A stretch of DNA of 35,441 nucleotides, taken from positions 1-35,441 of the forward strand of contig CANGCW010000002.1 of assembly GCA_947452525.1 (NCBI GenBank), written 5' to 3'. Made by a program: the position numbers and the translations under genes. Under the pieces are notes generated by a model. The model searched no databases. It had not been told where the DNA came from and saw only the letters and a program-made list of their open reading frames with translations. This document shows, one piece after another, positions 23,416 to 32,082 of this stretch. How positions within the stretch are numbered: the first letter of the stretch is position 1; each line of letters opens with the position of its first letter. Origin of the DNA: Actinomycetota bacterium. Lineage in GTDB: Bacteria > Actinomycetota > Actinomycetes > Nanopelagicales > Nanopelagicaceae.

Positions 23416-24956
23416 TTCGCGGCTCCTTCGAAATCGCTTGGAAAATTCTCTAGCGCGCTCTTTACTGGAAGTGGCGTCAGACCACCCATTGCGCAGAGCG
23501 AACCATCACGCATTACCTCGCAGAGGTCTAACAGTAAACTCTTCTGCTCAGCAATCTCAGCTGCATCACGGCTAGACATAATCTTTACGATCGTCTCCAC
23601 GCCTCGGGTAGAACCAATACGGCACGGGGTGCACTTTCCGCAGGATTCGATCGAGCAGAACTCCATTGCAAACTTAGCTTGTTCAGCGAGGTTGACGCTC
23701 TCATCGAAGAGGACAACGCCACCGTGGCCAAGCATTCCGCCAGCTGCAATAAGTGACTCGTAATCCATCGATACATCAAGCTTCTCCACGCCGAAGTAGG
23801 CGCCGAGTGGGCCACCGATCTGGATGGCGCGGAGTGGCTTACCTGTAAAGGTGCCTCCGCCAAAACCGTTGATCAACGCATCAAGTGTGATTCCAAAACC
23901 AGTCTCAACGATTCCCCCGCGCTTGATATTGCCAGCGAGTTGGAAGATCTGCGTACCCAGTGAGCGACCCACTCCCCGTGCGGCATAGGCCGCTGCGCCA
24001 TCAGCCAGGATTGCTGGAACGCTCGCAAGTGTAAGAACATTATTGATGATGGTTGGCTTACCGAAGAGGCCAGCGAGAGCGGGAAGCGGAGGCTTGGAAC
24101 GGATCACACCGCGCTTACCTTCGATGCTCTCCAGCATTGCCGTCTCTTCACCGCATACATAGGAACCTGCGCCTACGCGTACGTGCAGATCAAAATCGTT
24201 TCCTGAGCCGCAGATATTTTTCCCGAGATAACCAGCGCAGGTAGCTACCGTGATAGCGCCCTGCATCGCTGCGATGGCATCTGGGTATTCAGATCGAATA
24301 TAGATATACCCAATCGTTGCACCGACTGCGGTGCCAGCAATCGTCATTCCTTCAATCAGGGTAAATGGATCAGCCTCCATCAGGATGCGATCTGCAAATG
24401 TTCCGCTATCGCCTTCATCCGCGTTGCAGCAAACATATTTCTGGTCAGCCTGCGCACCAAGGACTGTCTTCCACTTGATACCCGCCGGGAATCCGGCGCC
24501 ACCACGTCCTCGGAGTCCTGAATCCAAGACCTCTTGAACGACAGCATCGGCAGAGAGCGAGAGCGCCTTCTTCAGACCTGCGTAACCACCGAGGGAGATA
24601 TAGCCTTCGAGATCGAGCGGGCTATTGACTCCAACGCGCGAGAAGGTGACTCGATCTTGCTTGGCAAACCACTCAATCTTCTCTGTTGCACCGAGTGAAA
24701 GTGGGTGGCTACCACCTTCATAGAACTTTGCATCAAAGAGAGATGCGACATCATCGGCCGTTGTTGGACCGTATGCAATGCGCTCCCCACCCACCTCAAC
24801 TTCAACGAGGGTCTCAAGCCAGAGCGCGCCACGAGTTCCATTACGCACCAACTCAATTGCTACTCCGCGCTTCGCTGCCTCTGCCGTAATGGCAACGGCT
24901 ATTGCATCTGCTCCGATGGAGCGAGCAGCGCTATCGTTCGGAACGAAAATCTTCAC
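23412..24956 (-). CDS. fdsB: Formate dehydrogenase beta subunit (NuoF-like, NAD/FMN)
   Basis: A 514-residue NuoF homologue. Residues 1-90 are an N-terminal thioredoxin-like extension typical of FdsB/HoxF (its cysteines are lost). The FMN/NADH site is GLRGRGGAGFPAG at 147-159, followed by YVCCNADEGDSGTFADR at 174-190. The C-terminal [4Fe-4S] motif SCGKCTPCR lies near residue 440, with its fourth Cys about 45 residues later (DLCEVMRDGSLCAMGG). It accepts electrons from the alpha subunit and reduces NAD+. Four-base overlaps join it to fdsG upstream and fdsA downstream. This three-gene order G-B-A marks a soluble NAD+-linked FDH rather than complex I. Confidence 0.95.
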   Translation of the reverse strand: MKIFVPNDSAARSIGADAIAVAITAEAAKRGVAIELVRNGTRGALWLETLVEVEVGGERIAYGPTTADDVASLFDAKFYEGGSHPLSLGATEKIEWFAKQDRVTFSRVGVNSPLDLEGYISLGGYAGLKKALSLSADAVVQEVLDSGLRGRGGAGFPAGIKWKTVLGAQADQKYVCCNADEGDSGTFADRILMEADPFTLIEGMTIAGTAVGATIGYIYIRSEYPDAIAAMQGAITVATCAGYLGKNICGSGNDFDLHVRVGAGSYVCGEETAMLESIEGKRGVIRSKPPLPALAGLFGKPTIINNVLTLASVPAILADGAAAYAARGVGRSLGTQIFQLAGNIKRGGIVETGFGITLDALINGFGGGTFTGKPLRAIQIGGPLGAYFGVEKLDVSMDYESLIAAGGMLGHGGVVLFDESVNLAEQAKFAMEFCSIESCGKCTPCRIGSTRGVETIVKIMSSRDAAEIAEQKSLLLDLCEVMRDGSLCAMGGLTPLPVKSALENFPSDFEGAAK

Positions 24957-25378
24957 TTCAACTCCTCCACAATCTTTGCGAGAGTTGCGCGACCAATGAG
25001 CTTCCCATCAACGACGGCTGCTGGGGCGAGTGCGCAATTTCCGAGGCAATAGACCTTGGAGACTTCTGCGCTAACTGCGCCTTCGACCTCACTTTGTAGT
25101 GAACGAGCGCCCATTGCTTGGCAGGCCTCTGCGGCACAGATATGCACTTGGTGTTCTGGAGCAGGTGTTGTGCGTAGTTCGTGATAGAAGGTGAGAACGC
25201 CATGTACATCTGCTCGAGAGACGTTAAATGTACTTGCGATAAGAGCTACCGCTTCAGAATGCACATAACCGAAGTGCTCTTGAAGTGCTTGAAGACTAAT
25301 GAGTACCGGCCCGGGATCGCTTGCCAAAGAGGCAAGGATCGACTCCGCAACCTGTGAATCCCAGACCGGATATGTCAT
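24953..25378 (-). CDS. fdsG: Formate dehydrogenase gamma subunit (NuoE-like)
   Basis: A 141-residue NuoE-type protein with the [2Fe-2S] ligands C81, C86, C111 and C115 (HICAAEACQAMG, YCLGNCALAPA). The N-terminal helical half includes LQEHFGYVHSEAV, as usual in the family. It forms the electron-transfer part of the NAD module with FdsB. Its ATG at 25378 shares an A with the TAA stop of fhs (TAATG), so formate-forming Fhs and formate-using FDH are translationally coupled. It is slightly shorter than complex I NuoE proteins, matching FdsG. Confidence 0.94.
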   Translation of the reverse strand: MTYPVWDSQVAESILASLASDPGPVLISLQALQEHFGYVHSEAVALIASTFNVSRADVHGVLTFYHELRTTPAPEHQVHICAAEACQAMGARSLQSEVEGAVSAEVSKVYCLGNCALAPAAVVDGKLIGRATLAKIVEELK

Positions 25379-27042
25379 TAGAAGAGTCCTACTACCTTGC
25401 CATCAACGAAATCGATCTTCTCTGATGATGGAACCTTTGGGAGGCCAGGCATTGTCATGATCTCACCGCAGACAAGAACGACGAACTCAGCGCCTGCCGA
25501 GAGTCGAACTTCGCGGATATTGAGCGAGTGACCTGATGGCGCACCGCGTAGGCCAGCATCTGTTGAGAAGGAGTACTGCGTCTTAGCGATACAGATTGGG
25601 AAGTGGCCGTAACCGCTCTCCTGCAACTCTGCGAGCTTTGCGCGAACCTTCGCATCAGCTGTTACCTCAGATGCACCATAAACCTTTGTCGCAACCGCTG
25701 TGACCTTCTCCCAGAGAGTCGCCTCTGATGGGTAGACGAAGTTCATCTTATTTGGAGTATCGCAGAGCTCAACCACGGTCTGCGCGAGTTCAGTCGCGCC
25801 TGCTCCGCCCTCGGCCCAATGGCGTGCGAGAACAATCTTTACACCGAGCGCTTCAACCTTCTCGCGAAGGAGTGCAACCTCTGCCTCAGTATCTGATGTC
25901 ATGTGGTTGATAGAGACCACAAGTGGGAGATGATAGACGTCGCGAATATTCTTGATGTGGCGCTCGATATTGACGAAGCCCTTTGCAAGCGCATCAACAT
26001 TCTCTTCGCTGATGGTCTTGAGATCTGCTCCACCGTGGTACTTGAGCGCACGAATTGTTGCGACGAGTACAACAGCAGCGGGCTCAAGGCCAGCCTTACG
26101 GCACTTAATGTCGATGAACTTCTCAGCGCCAAGGTCAGCGCCAAAGCCAGCCTCAGTCACAACATAATCAGCAATCTTCAGAGCTGATGTTGTTGCTACA
26201 ACCGAGTTACATCCGTGGGCGATATTTGCAAATGGTCCACCGTGAATGAAAGCTGGTGTGTTCTCAAGTGTCTGCACCAAGTTAGGCTGGAATGCATCCT
26301 TCAAGATAACGGTCATTGCACCCTGTGCATTGAGATCCTTAGCAAGGACCGGCTTCTTGTCGCGTGTGTAACCAACAACAATCTTAGAGATGCGCTCCTT
26401 GAGATCATCAATCGATGTTGCGAGACAGAAAATCGCCATAATCTCTGATGCCACGACGATATCGAAGCCATCTTGGCGAGGCATGCCATTTCCGGTGCCA
26501 CCAAGTGATTGAACGATCTCACGGAGTGCACGGTCATTCATATCAACGACGCGCTTCCAAGCGATACGACGTACATCGATGCCGAGAGTGTTGCCATGGT
26601 GAATGTGATTATCAACGAGTGCGGCGAGCAAGTTATTTGCGAGTGCAATCGCGTTGAAGTCGCCAGTGAAGTGGAGATTGATATCTTCCATAGGGACAAC
26701 CTGTGCGTAACCGCCACCAGCTGCTCCACCCTTCATGCCGAAGACAGGGCCAAGTGATGGCTCACGGAGACAGATGAGTGAGTTCTTGCCGATGTGGCGG
26801 AGAGCGTCACCAAGACCAACAGTAGTTGTTGTCTTTCCTTCACCGGCAGGCGTAGGGCTGATCGCTGTCACCAAGATCAACTTGCTATCGGCCTTCTTTG
26901 GAAGAGAGTCGAGATATTTCAATGAGATCTTCGCCTTGTAGTGGCCATACGGCTCGAGATGCTCGGCTGCAATTCCAAGATCGGCACCAATCTCGTTGAT
27001 TGGCTTCATGACCGCTTTCTGGGCGATATCGATATCTGACAT
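25378..27042 (-). CDS. fhs: Formate--tetrahydrofolate ligase
   Basis: A 554-residue formyl-THF synthetase of standard length. The ATP-binding loop is TPAGEGKT at residues 64-71, and further typical blocks are REPSLGPVFGMKGGAAGGGYAQ split around residue 95-115, LTGDFNAIA-like FTGDFNAIALANNLL, and PNLVQTLENTPAFIHGGPFANIAHG around residue 255-280. The enzyme couples formate, THF and ATP to formyl-THF. In a pathway that ends in formate dehydrogenase it most likely runs backwards, making ATP and formate from formyl-THF. AAGGAAGAGG precedes ATG 27042, 38 bases after etfA. FolD, needed to link it to methylene-THF, is not in the window. Confidence 0.97.
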   Translation of the reverse strand: MSDIDIAQKAVMKPINEIGADLGIAAEHLEPYGHYKAKISLKYLDSLPKKADSKLILVTAISPTPAGEGKTTTTVGLGDALRHIGKNSLICLREPSLGPVFGMKGGAAGGGYAQVVPMEDINLHFTGDFNAIALANNLLAALVDNHIHHGNTLGIDVRRIAWKRVVDMNDRALREIVQSLGGTGNGMPRQDGFDIVVASEIMAIFCLATSIDDLKERISKIVVGYTRDKKPVLAKDLNAQGAMTVILKDAFQPNLVQTLENTPAFIHGGPFANIAHGCNSVVATTSALKIADYVVTEAGFGADLGAEKFIDIKCRKAGLEPAAVVLVATIRALKYHGGADLKTISEENVDALAKGFVNIERHIKNIRDVYHLPLVVSINHMTSDTEAEVALLREKVEALGVKIVLARHWAEGGAGATELAQTVVELCDTPNKMNFVYPSEATLWEKVTAVATKVYGASEVTADAKVRAKLAELQESGYGHFPICIAKTQYSFSTDAGLRGAPSGHSLNIREVRLSAGAEFVVLVCGEIMTMPGLPKVPSSEKIDFVDGKVVGLF

Positions 27043-27080
27043 TTCTTCCTCTTCCTTGAGTTTCCCTGAGTAGTGTGAAA

Positions 27081-28040
27081 TTAAGCTTGTGCTGACTTAA
27101 CTGCAGTTACAAGTGCTGGGAGAACCTGGTGAAGGTCTCCAACGATTGCATAATCTGCATACTTAAAGATTGGCGCTTCTGGATCGGTATTGATTGCGAT
27201 GATCGTCTTGCTGTTCTTCATTCCAGCAATATGTTGCATCGCACCAGAGATGCCGCACGCGAGGTAGAGATCTGGAGCAACCTTCGATCCAGTCTGTCCA
27301 ACCTGCTCTGCATGAGGACGCCAGCCTGAACTGGTAACTACGCGTGAACAACCAACCGCTCCACCAAGTAGTCCTGCGAGCTCTTCGATAACTGCAAATC
27401 CTTCTGGTCCGCCAGTTCCGCGACCGCCAGAGACAATCACCTTTGCATCGGTGAGAGTAACGCCGCCCTTTGACTCGCCGGCATCGCGACCGATGACCTT
27501 AACAAGCGTGTCCTCTGCCGAGAGGTCGGGGGTGAACTCGACAACAGCAGCGGCTCCCCCACCCTTCGACTCTGGCTCTGTTGAGAATGCGAAGATCGAA
27601 GCAACGAGAAGCTCTGAACGAACCTCTGCCTCTTCGATGAGATTTCCAGCCCAACGCGCACGATGCACAACGTGGGGTGTTCCGAGCGTGATCTGTGAGC
27701 ACTCAGCAGCCATCGGAATATCGAGTACAGCTGCTAGGTGTGCAAGCTGCTCATTTCCCCGAGGACTACCTGCTGAGAGAACAGCAGCAGGCTTCAACTT
27801 TCCAACGAGCTCAGCGAGAGCTGCGCCGGATGCACGAGGCGTGTAGTCGGTGAGGTCTGCATGTGCTGCAACGTGAAGGGTCTTTGCGCCATATTCGCCG
27901 ACGATGCCAGCAAGTGAGGCGCCATCTTTTCCGATAACTACCGCTTCAACATCATGACCTAGCTTCGATGCCGCAGTGAGTGCGCGGAGTGAGAGTTGAT
28001 CGAGTTCGCCACGATCGTGATCTACAAGTACGAGAATCAT
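27081..28040 (-). CDS. etfA: Electron transfer flavoprotein alpha subunit
   Basis: A 319-residue EtfA. The C-terminal FAD-binding domain shows the family run SRVVTSSGWRPHAEQVGQTG, VAPDLYLACGISGAMQH and AINTDPEAPIFKYADY (about residues 235-300). The N-terminal domain pairs with EtfB. It starts at ATG 28040, immediately after the etfB stop, and sits between etfB and fhs. With DmgDH directly upstream, this ETF is most likely dedicated to electrons from dimethylglycine (and perhaps sarcosine) oxidation, as ETF is in mammalian mitochondria. No ETF:quinone oxidoreductase gene is in the window. Confidence 0.95.
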   Translation of the reverse strand: MILVLVDHDRGELDQLSLRALTAASKLGHDVEAVVIGKDGASLAGIVGEYGAKTLHVAAHADLTDYTPRASGAALAELVGKLKPAAVLSAGSPRGNEQLAHLAAVLDIPMAAECSQITLGTPHVVHRARWAGNLIEEAEVRSELLVASIFAFSTEPESKGGGAAAVVEFTPDLSAEDTLVKVIGRDAGESKGGVTLTDAKVIVSGGRGTGGPEGFAVIEELAGLLGGAVGCSRVVTSSGWRPHAEQVGQTGSKVAPDLYLACGISGAMQHIAGMKNSKTIIAINTDPEAPIFKYADYAIVGDLHQVLPALVTAVKSAQA

Positions 28041-28796
28041 TTAGATTGTTCCAATCTTCTTCAAGACATCGACGAGGGCAGGAACTGCCTCTACTCCATT
28101 ACCGAGGATCTCGGCTCCGGTTGACTTCGATGGCGCAACTTCAAGGTTCAACTTCACAAGTTGAGGAACGCGAGCTTCGGCCTTCTTCATATCGATTGGC
28201 TTCTTACGAGCCTGCATACGACCAGGTACTGATGGATAACGTGGGATGTTGAGTCCATCGCGCACTGTGATGATGGATGGAAGTGGCGCTTCGTAGAGTT
28301 CGCGACCTGAAGGAACGACGCGATCACAGCTGACCTTGCCACCCTCAACGCGCATTCCCTTAACGTTCGTGACGATAGGAAGGCCGAGAGCATGGGCTAC
28401 GCGGATGTGAATCTGGTAGCCGGCGCTATCTGCAGACTCTGCACCGAAGATGATGAGATCAAATTTTCTCTCTTCAGCTTTGATTGCTTCAACGAGTGCA
28501 GCAGCCGTTCCTTGTGGATCCCACTCCTGACCATCGGTCTCAACCAAGATTGCGCGTGATGCGCCAACGGCGAGTGATGCGCGAAGTTGCTCTTCAGCAT
28601 CGGATGGTCCGAGGGTGAGAAGAGTGAGTTCGCCACCCATCTGCTCGATGAGTTGAACGCCAGCTTCCACTGCATTCTCTTCGTGAGGCGAGATACCGAA
28701 GCCAAGGAACTTGGTCTCGATATCCTGCTTATCAGGAGTAAGGATGAGCGTTCCACCAGCGAGTGGTACGCGCTTAATGCAGACGAGAATATTCAT
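28041..28796 (-). CDS. etfB: Electron transfer flavoprotein beta subunit
   Basis: A 251-residue EtfB with the family opening MNILVCIKRVPL and the AMP/nucleotide loop region VGASRAILVETDGQ, plus FDLIIFGAESADSAGYQIH around residue 115-133. ATG 28796 is the true start: it shares its A with the DmgDH TAA stop and begins the conserved N-terminus, whereas the frame is open 22 codons further upstream inside DmgDH only. It lacks the usual cue for electron-bifurcating ETF that I could verify, so it is treated as a standard ETF. It forms a heterodimer with EtfA encoded next. Confidence 0.95.
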   Translation of the reverse strand: MNILVCIKRVPLAGGTLILTPDKQDIETKFLGFGISPHEENAVEAGVQLIEQMGGELTLLTLGPSDAEEQLRASLAVGASRAILVETDGQEWDPQGTAAALVEAIKAEERKFDLIIFGAESADSAGYQIHIRVAHALGLPIVTNVKGMRVEGGKVSCDRVVPSGRELYEAPLPSIITVRDGLNIPRYPSVPGRMQARKKPIDMKKAEARVPQLVKLNLEVAPSKSTGAEILGNGVEAVPALVDVLKKIGTI

Positions 28797-31315
28797 TAAG
28801 AGAGGATTCTTTCGTTTGAGGAGTCGAAGAGTGGTGTTGCGCCAACAACTGCAACGGTGCATGGGTACTGCTCGCCGAGGTACTCAACGAGGAACTTTGC
28901 ACCTTCAACTGCAAGCTCTGTTGGAAGGTATGACATCAGCGCATGCTTTCCGATTGATGGAACTGAACCTGCGCTTGTTACATAAGAACGACGACCATGT
29001 GCATCAACGACTGGGCCACCATCGAGCGTAAGGATTGGCTCCTTGCCCATCATGTAGCGCTTCTCCCCTGACTTGGATGTGTGATCATCAACAGTCAAGG
29101 TAACGAGCATTGCTACTGGCTTCTCCTCGCGGTGCTTGAGATGTGCAGCCTTACCGATGAACTCTTGCTCCTTCAGCTTTGGTGTTGCCATTCCAGCTTC
29201 AAGGACGTTGTACTCGGTCTCGAGCTCAGCGCCGTATGCACGGTAGCTCTTCTCGAGGCGACCTGTTGTTCCATAGACACCGATACCTACTGGGATGAGG
29301 CCGTGGTTCTTACCGGACTCCCAGAGGTGATCCCAGAGCTGTGCACCCTGCTCGATTGGAACGTAGAACTCCCAACCAAGATCTCCGACATAAGAGATTC
29401 GTGATGCAAGAACGCGGAGCGTTCCGATCTCGATGACCTTGCATGTACTGAACTTGAATGCCTCATGGCTCATATCTGTCGTTGTGCAAGCCTGAACTAT
29501 CTTGCGAGCATTAGGACCCCAGATACCAACTGTTGTGTATGCAGATGTAAGGTCAACAATCTGCGCCGAGCCATCTTCAGGAAGTTGATCGCTAAACCAC
29601 TTCTTATCTGCCATACCGTGTGCGCCACCTGTGACAACGCGGAAATGATTCTTACCAAGGCGCATGATGGTGAGATCTGAGACGAAGCCACCGTTCTGTG
29701 CAAGCACAGGTGTGTAGACAACGCGGCCAATTGCAACATCCATCTGACGAAGCGCAACCTTCTGCACGAGTGCAAGTGCACCTGGTCCGGTTACATCAAA
29801 GAGTGCAAACGCTGAGAGGTCAACGATTCCAGCAGTCTCACGCATCTGAAGGTGCTCTGCGTTGATGATCGGTGACCACCAACGTGACTCCCACTCTGAT
29901 GTACGCGGCATGACTTTGTCGCCGAACTTTGCAACGAGATCCTTGTTGCTCTCGTACCAGAATGGACGCTCCCAGCCAGCAGTCTCATAGAAGACTGCGC
30001 CGAGATCCGCCTCTTGCTTATAGAAAGGAGAGATACGGACATTACGGTTTGATGACCACTGTTCATTAGGGTGAACGATTCCGTAGGTCTTATTGAAGCC
30101 CTCACTACAACGCTGCTTCACGTGGAATGTTGACTTCTGGTGCTCGTGGAAACGAGCAATGTTTGATGCGTGGAGATCAATCTCAGATTGTCCGAGAACC
30201 ATCCACTCTGCAACAGCCTTACCTGTTCCTGGGCCTTCCTTCACCCAGACAGCTGCGCAAGACCAGAGGCCCTTAACTTCAGGCGTCTCACCGAGAATTG
30301 GCATTCCATCTGGTGTGAGAGAGAGGATGCCGTTAATTGCATACTTCTCACGAACATTCTCATCGCCGACGATGGATGGAACGAGCTCGTACGAGTGCTC
30401 ATCTTGGAGATCGAAGTCAGCCTGTGTGAATGCGAACTCTGTTGGTGAGAGCGCTGCTGCTGCATTTGATGGAATATCTTCTGGTGAGTAAAGGATCGGG
30501 CGGTGAGCATATGAGCCGACCTCAAGGCCAGTTCCATGCTGACGCTCGTACATATTTGTATCCATGTCACGGATGATTGGCCATTCGATATCGCCCTTTG
30601 TATCTGCGAAGAATGGGACAGGTCCGATGTCCTTCATCTGGTGAACAGCTGGTGTCAGTGGAATAGATGCGCCAGCCATTGCTGCAAGCTTTGGTGACCA
30701 GCAACCTGTTGCAATAACAACATACTCAGCTTCGATACGACCCTGGTCAGTTACGACAGCCTTAATGCGGCCATCCTCAACCTCCATGGAGATTACTTCA
30801 ATGTTTGCAAATGTCTGCGCTGAACCCATCTCGACAGCCTTCTCGCGCATAAGTGTTCCAGCACGGAGTGAATCCACAACACCCACTGTTGGCTGGTAGT
30901 AACCACCGACGATTACGCTCTCTTCGATGTAAGGAACGAGCTCCTTGATCTCTGCAGGAGTAACGATCTTTCCGCCTTCTACGCCCCATGACTTAGCAGA
31001 TGTAATACGGCGAGCAAGCTCTTGCATGCGCTCTGGAGTACGAGCAACTTCAATTCCGCCGCATTCGGTGAATGTGTTGAGCTCCTTGTATTGGCGCATG
31101 GAGTCAGCGGTGATTGCGGTCATCTCCTTTGAGTGATCGACTGGGAAGATAAAGTTGGATGCGTGACCTGTTGATCCACCAGGATTAGGAAGTGGTCCCT
31201 TATCAATCTGCACGAGGTCTTTCCAACCAAGACGTGCGAGATGGTAAAGAAGTGAGTTGCCGACGATTCCTGCGCCAATAACAACACACTTTGCCTTATT
31301 TGGTAGAGCGCTCAC
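28796..31315 (-). CDS. Dimethylglycine/sarcosine dehydrogenase-like flavoprotein (DAO + GcvT)
   Basis: An 839-residue fusion: a DAO-type FAD domain (residues 9-370; GAGIVG at 14-19; H51 in GGSTGHASNF is positioned like the His that binds FAD covalently), a connecting FAO_M region (about 375-430), and a C-terminal GcvT/aminomethyltransferase pair (about 430-830) which binds THF. This is the layout of dimethylglycine and sarcosine dehydrogenases, which oxidise an N-methyl group and trap it as methylene-THF. It starts at GTG 31315 with AAGGGAG just upstream. The coupling to etfB (TAATG) supports ETF as electron acceptor. It would take the dimethylglycine made by MtgB to sarcosine; no separate sarcosine oxidase is nearby, so it may also act on sarcosine. 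Confidence 0.9.
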   Translation of the reverse strand: MSALPNKAKCVVIGAGIVGNSLLYHLARLGWKDLVQIDKGPLPNPGGSTGHASNFIFPVDHSKEMTAITADSMRQYKELNTFTECGGIEVARTPERMQELARRITSAKSWGVEGGKIVTPAEIKELVPYIEESVIVGGYYQPTVGVVDSLRAGTLMREKAVEMGSAQTFANIEVISMEVEDGRIKAVVTDQGRIEAEYVVIATGCWSPKLAAMAGASIPLTPAVHQMKDIGPVPFFADTKGDIEWPIIRDMDTNMYERQHGTGLEVGSYAHRPILYSPEDIPSNAAAALSPTEFAFTQADFDLQDEHSYELVPSIVGDENVREKYAINGILSLTPDGMPILGETPEVKGLWSCAAVWVKEGPGTGKAVAEWMVLGQSEIDLHASNIARFHEHQKSTFHVKQRCSEGFNKTYGIVHPNEQWSSNRNVRISPFYKQEADLGAVFYETAGWERPFWYESNKDLVAKFGDKVMPRTSEWESRWWSPIINAEHLQMRETAGIVDLSAFALFDVTGPGALALVQKVALRQMDVAIGRVVYTPVLAQNGGFVSDLTIMRLGKNHFRVVTGGAHGMADKKWFSDQLPEDGSAQIVDLTSAYTTVGIWGPNARKIVQACTTTDMSHEAFKFSTCKVIEIGTLRVLASRISYVGDLGWEFYVPIEQGAQLWDHLWESGKNHGLIPVGIGVYGTTGRLEKSYRAYGAELETEYNVLEAGMATPKLKEQEFIGKAAHLKHREEKPVAMLVTLTVDDHTSKSGEKRYMMGKEPILTLDGGPVVDAHGRRSYVTSAGSVPSIGKHALMSYLPTELAVEGAKFLVEYLGEQYPCTVAVVGATPLFDSSNERILS

Positions 31316-31357
31316 TTTTTCTCCCTTATTACTTTTCTAGTGGATTTTTTCTTACAA

Positions 31358-32029
31358 CTACAGAGATTTACGGATTGTGGTTTCAAAGCCTTCGACATGG
31401 TCACGCATTGCATGAGCCGCTACCTCTGGATCGTTATCGCGCATCGCAACAAGAAGTGCGCGATGTTCCATAATTGCCGCAGATAGGTTGTCTACCTTCT
31501 CAAGTGCCAAGAACCAGATACGGAGCGCATGCGCGTAGTACTGGTTCAGAGTGGACTCAAGAAATTCATTATGTGTGCAGGCATAGATATGGTGATGAAT
31601 TCGCTGATCGAGTTGAATCAGCCATGACATATCTGCCTGGCCCTGGATGCGATCAATCTCTGCGATGAGTGATTCAGTGATTGCGCGATCTTCTGGGGTT
31701 GAGCGCTGTGCAGCGAGCGCAGCAGCTTTAATCTCCAGTGTTGCGCGAACTTCAGAGAGCGCTGCAAGATTCTTTACATCGACACCGGCAACAAACATGC
31801 CGCGGCGTGGATAGACATCAACAAGGTGCTCATTTGCTAAGAGGCGGATCGCTTCGCGAATTGGCGTGCGACCAAAGCCGAGTTGATTCATCAGATCTTG
31901 CTCGGACATCAGCGAGCCAGGTTCAAATTCCAGGGTAATGATCTTGCTGCGGATGACCTGGTAGGCCTCCTCTGCCAACGACTCCCCCATAGCGCCATTG
32001 GCGTTGAGGATCAGGGCAGCGGTGCTCAT
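31358..32029 (-). CDS. GntR-family regulator, FCD subfamily
   Basis: A 223-residue FadR/FCD-type regulator. The winged helix-turn-helix (about residues 18-78) has EAYQVIRSKIITLEFEPGS and QLGFGRTPIREAIRLL. The C-terminal all-helical FCD effector domain contains the usual metal-binding acidic/His positions (for example DQRIHHHIY around residue 143-151 and EHRALLVAMRDND near the end). It precedes the DmgDH gene by 42 bases in the same direction and so probably controls the DmgDH-ETF-Fhs-FDH operon. A perfect palindrome covers its own promoter at 32036-32060, which supports autoregulation. The inducer is unknown; dimethylglycine or sarcosine would be sensible guesses. Confidence 0.92.
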   Translation of the reverse strand: MSTAALILNANGAMGESLAEEAYQVIRSKIITLEFEPGSLMSEQDLMNQLGFGRTPIREAIRLLANEHLVDVYPRRGMFVAGVDVKNLAALSEVRATLEIKAAALAAQRSTPEDRAITESLIAEIDRIQGQADMSWLIQLDQRIHHHIYACTHNEFLESTLNQYYAHALRIWFLALEKVDNLSAAIMEHRALLVAMRDNDPEVAAHAMRDHVEGFETTIRKSL

Positions 32030-32035
32030 GCTGGG

Positions 32036-32060
32036 AATCGTATATCAGTGATATACGATT
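32036..32060. promoter_or_regulatory. Perfect 25-bp palindromic operator upstream of the GntR gene
   Basis: Perfect 11-bp arms (AATCGTATATC and its complement) flank the triplet AGT. The palindrome ends only six bases before the GntR ATG. Read on the minus strand, TACGAT at 32042-32037 is a -10-like hexamer followed by seven bases and then the ATG, which would give a leaderless or nearly leaderless transcript with its -10 inside the operator. FCD-type GntR regulators bind short GTATAC-like palindromes, so autoregulation is likely. I found no second full copy in front of DmgDH. Confidence 0.75.
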
Positions 32061-32082
32061 TTCTAGAGTTTAAGCGCCTTTT

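Noticed and set aside
23412..25378. Complex I (Nuo) fragment
   Set aside because: Only E-, F- and G-like subunits are present, and the G-like protein contains the full formate dehydrogenase catalytic domain; no membrane subunits follow.
28797..28862. A 22-residue N-terminal extension of EtfB
   Set aside because: It lies wholly within the DmgDH coding region; the conserved EtfB start MNILVCIKR begins at ATG 28796.
32036..32060. The palindrome as a transcription terminator for the homocysteine methyltransferase gene
   Set aside because: AT-rich stem with a three-base loop and no following T run; its position directly upstream of the GntR start fits an operator much better.
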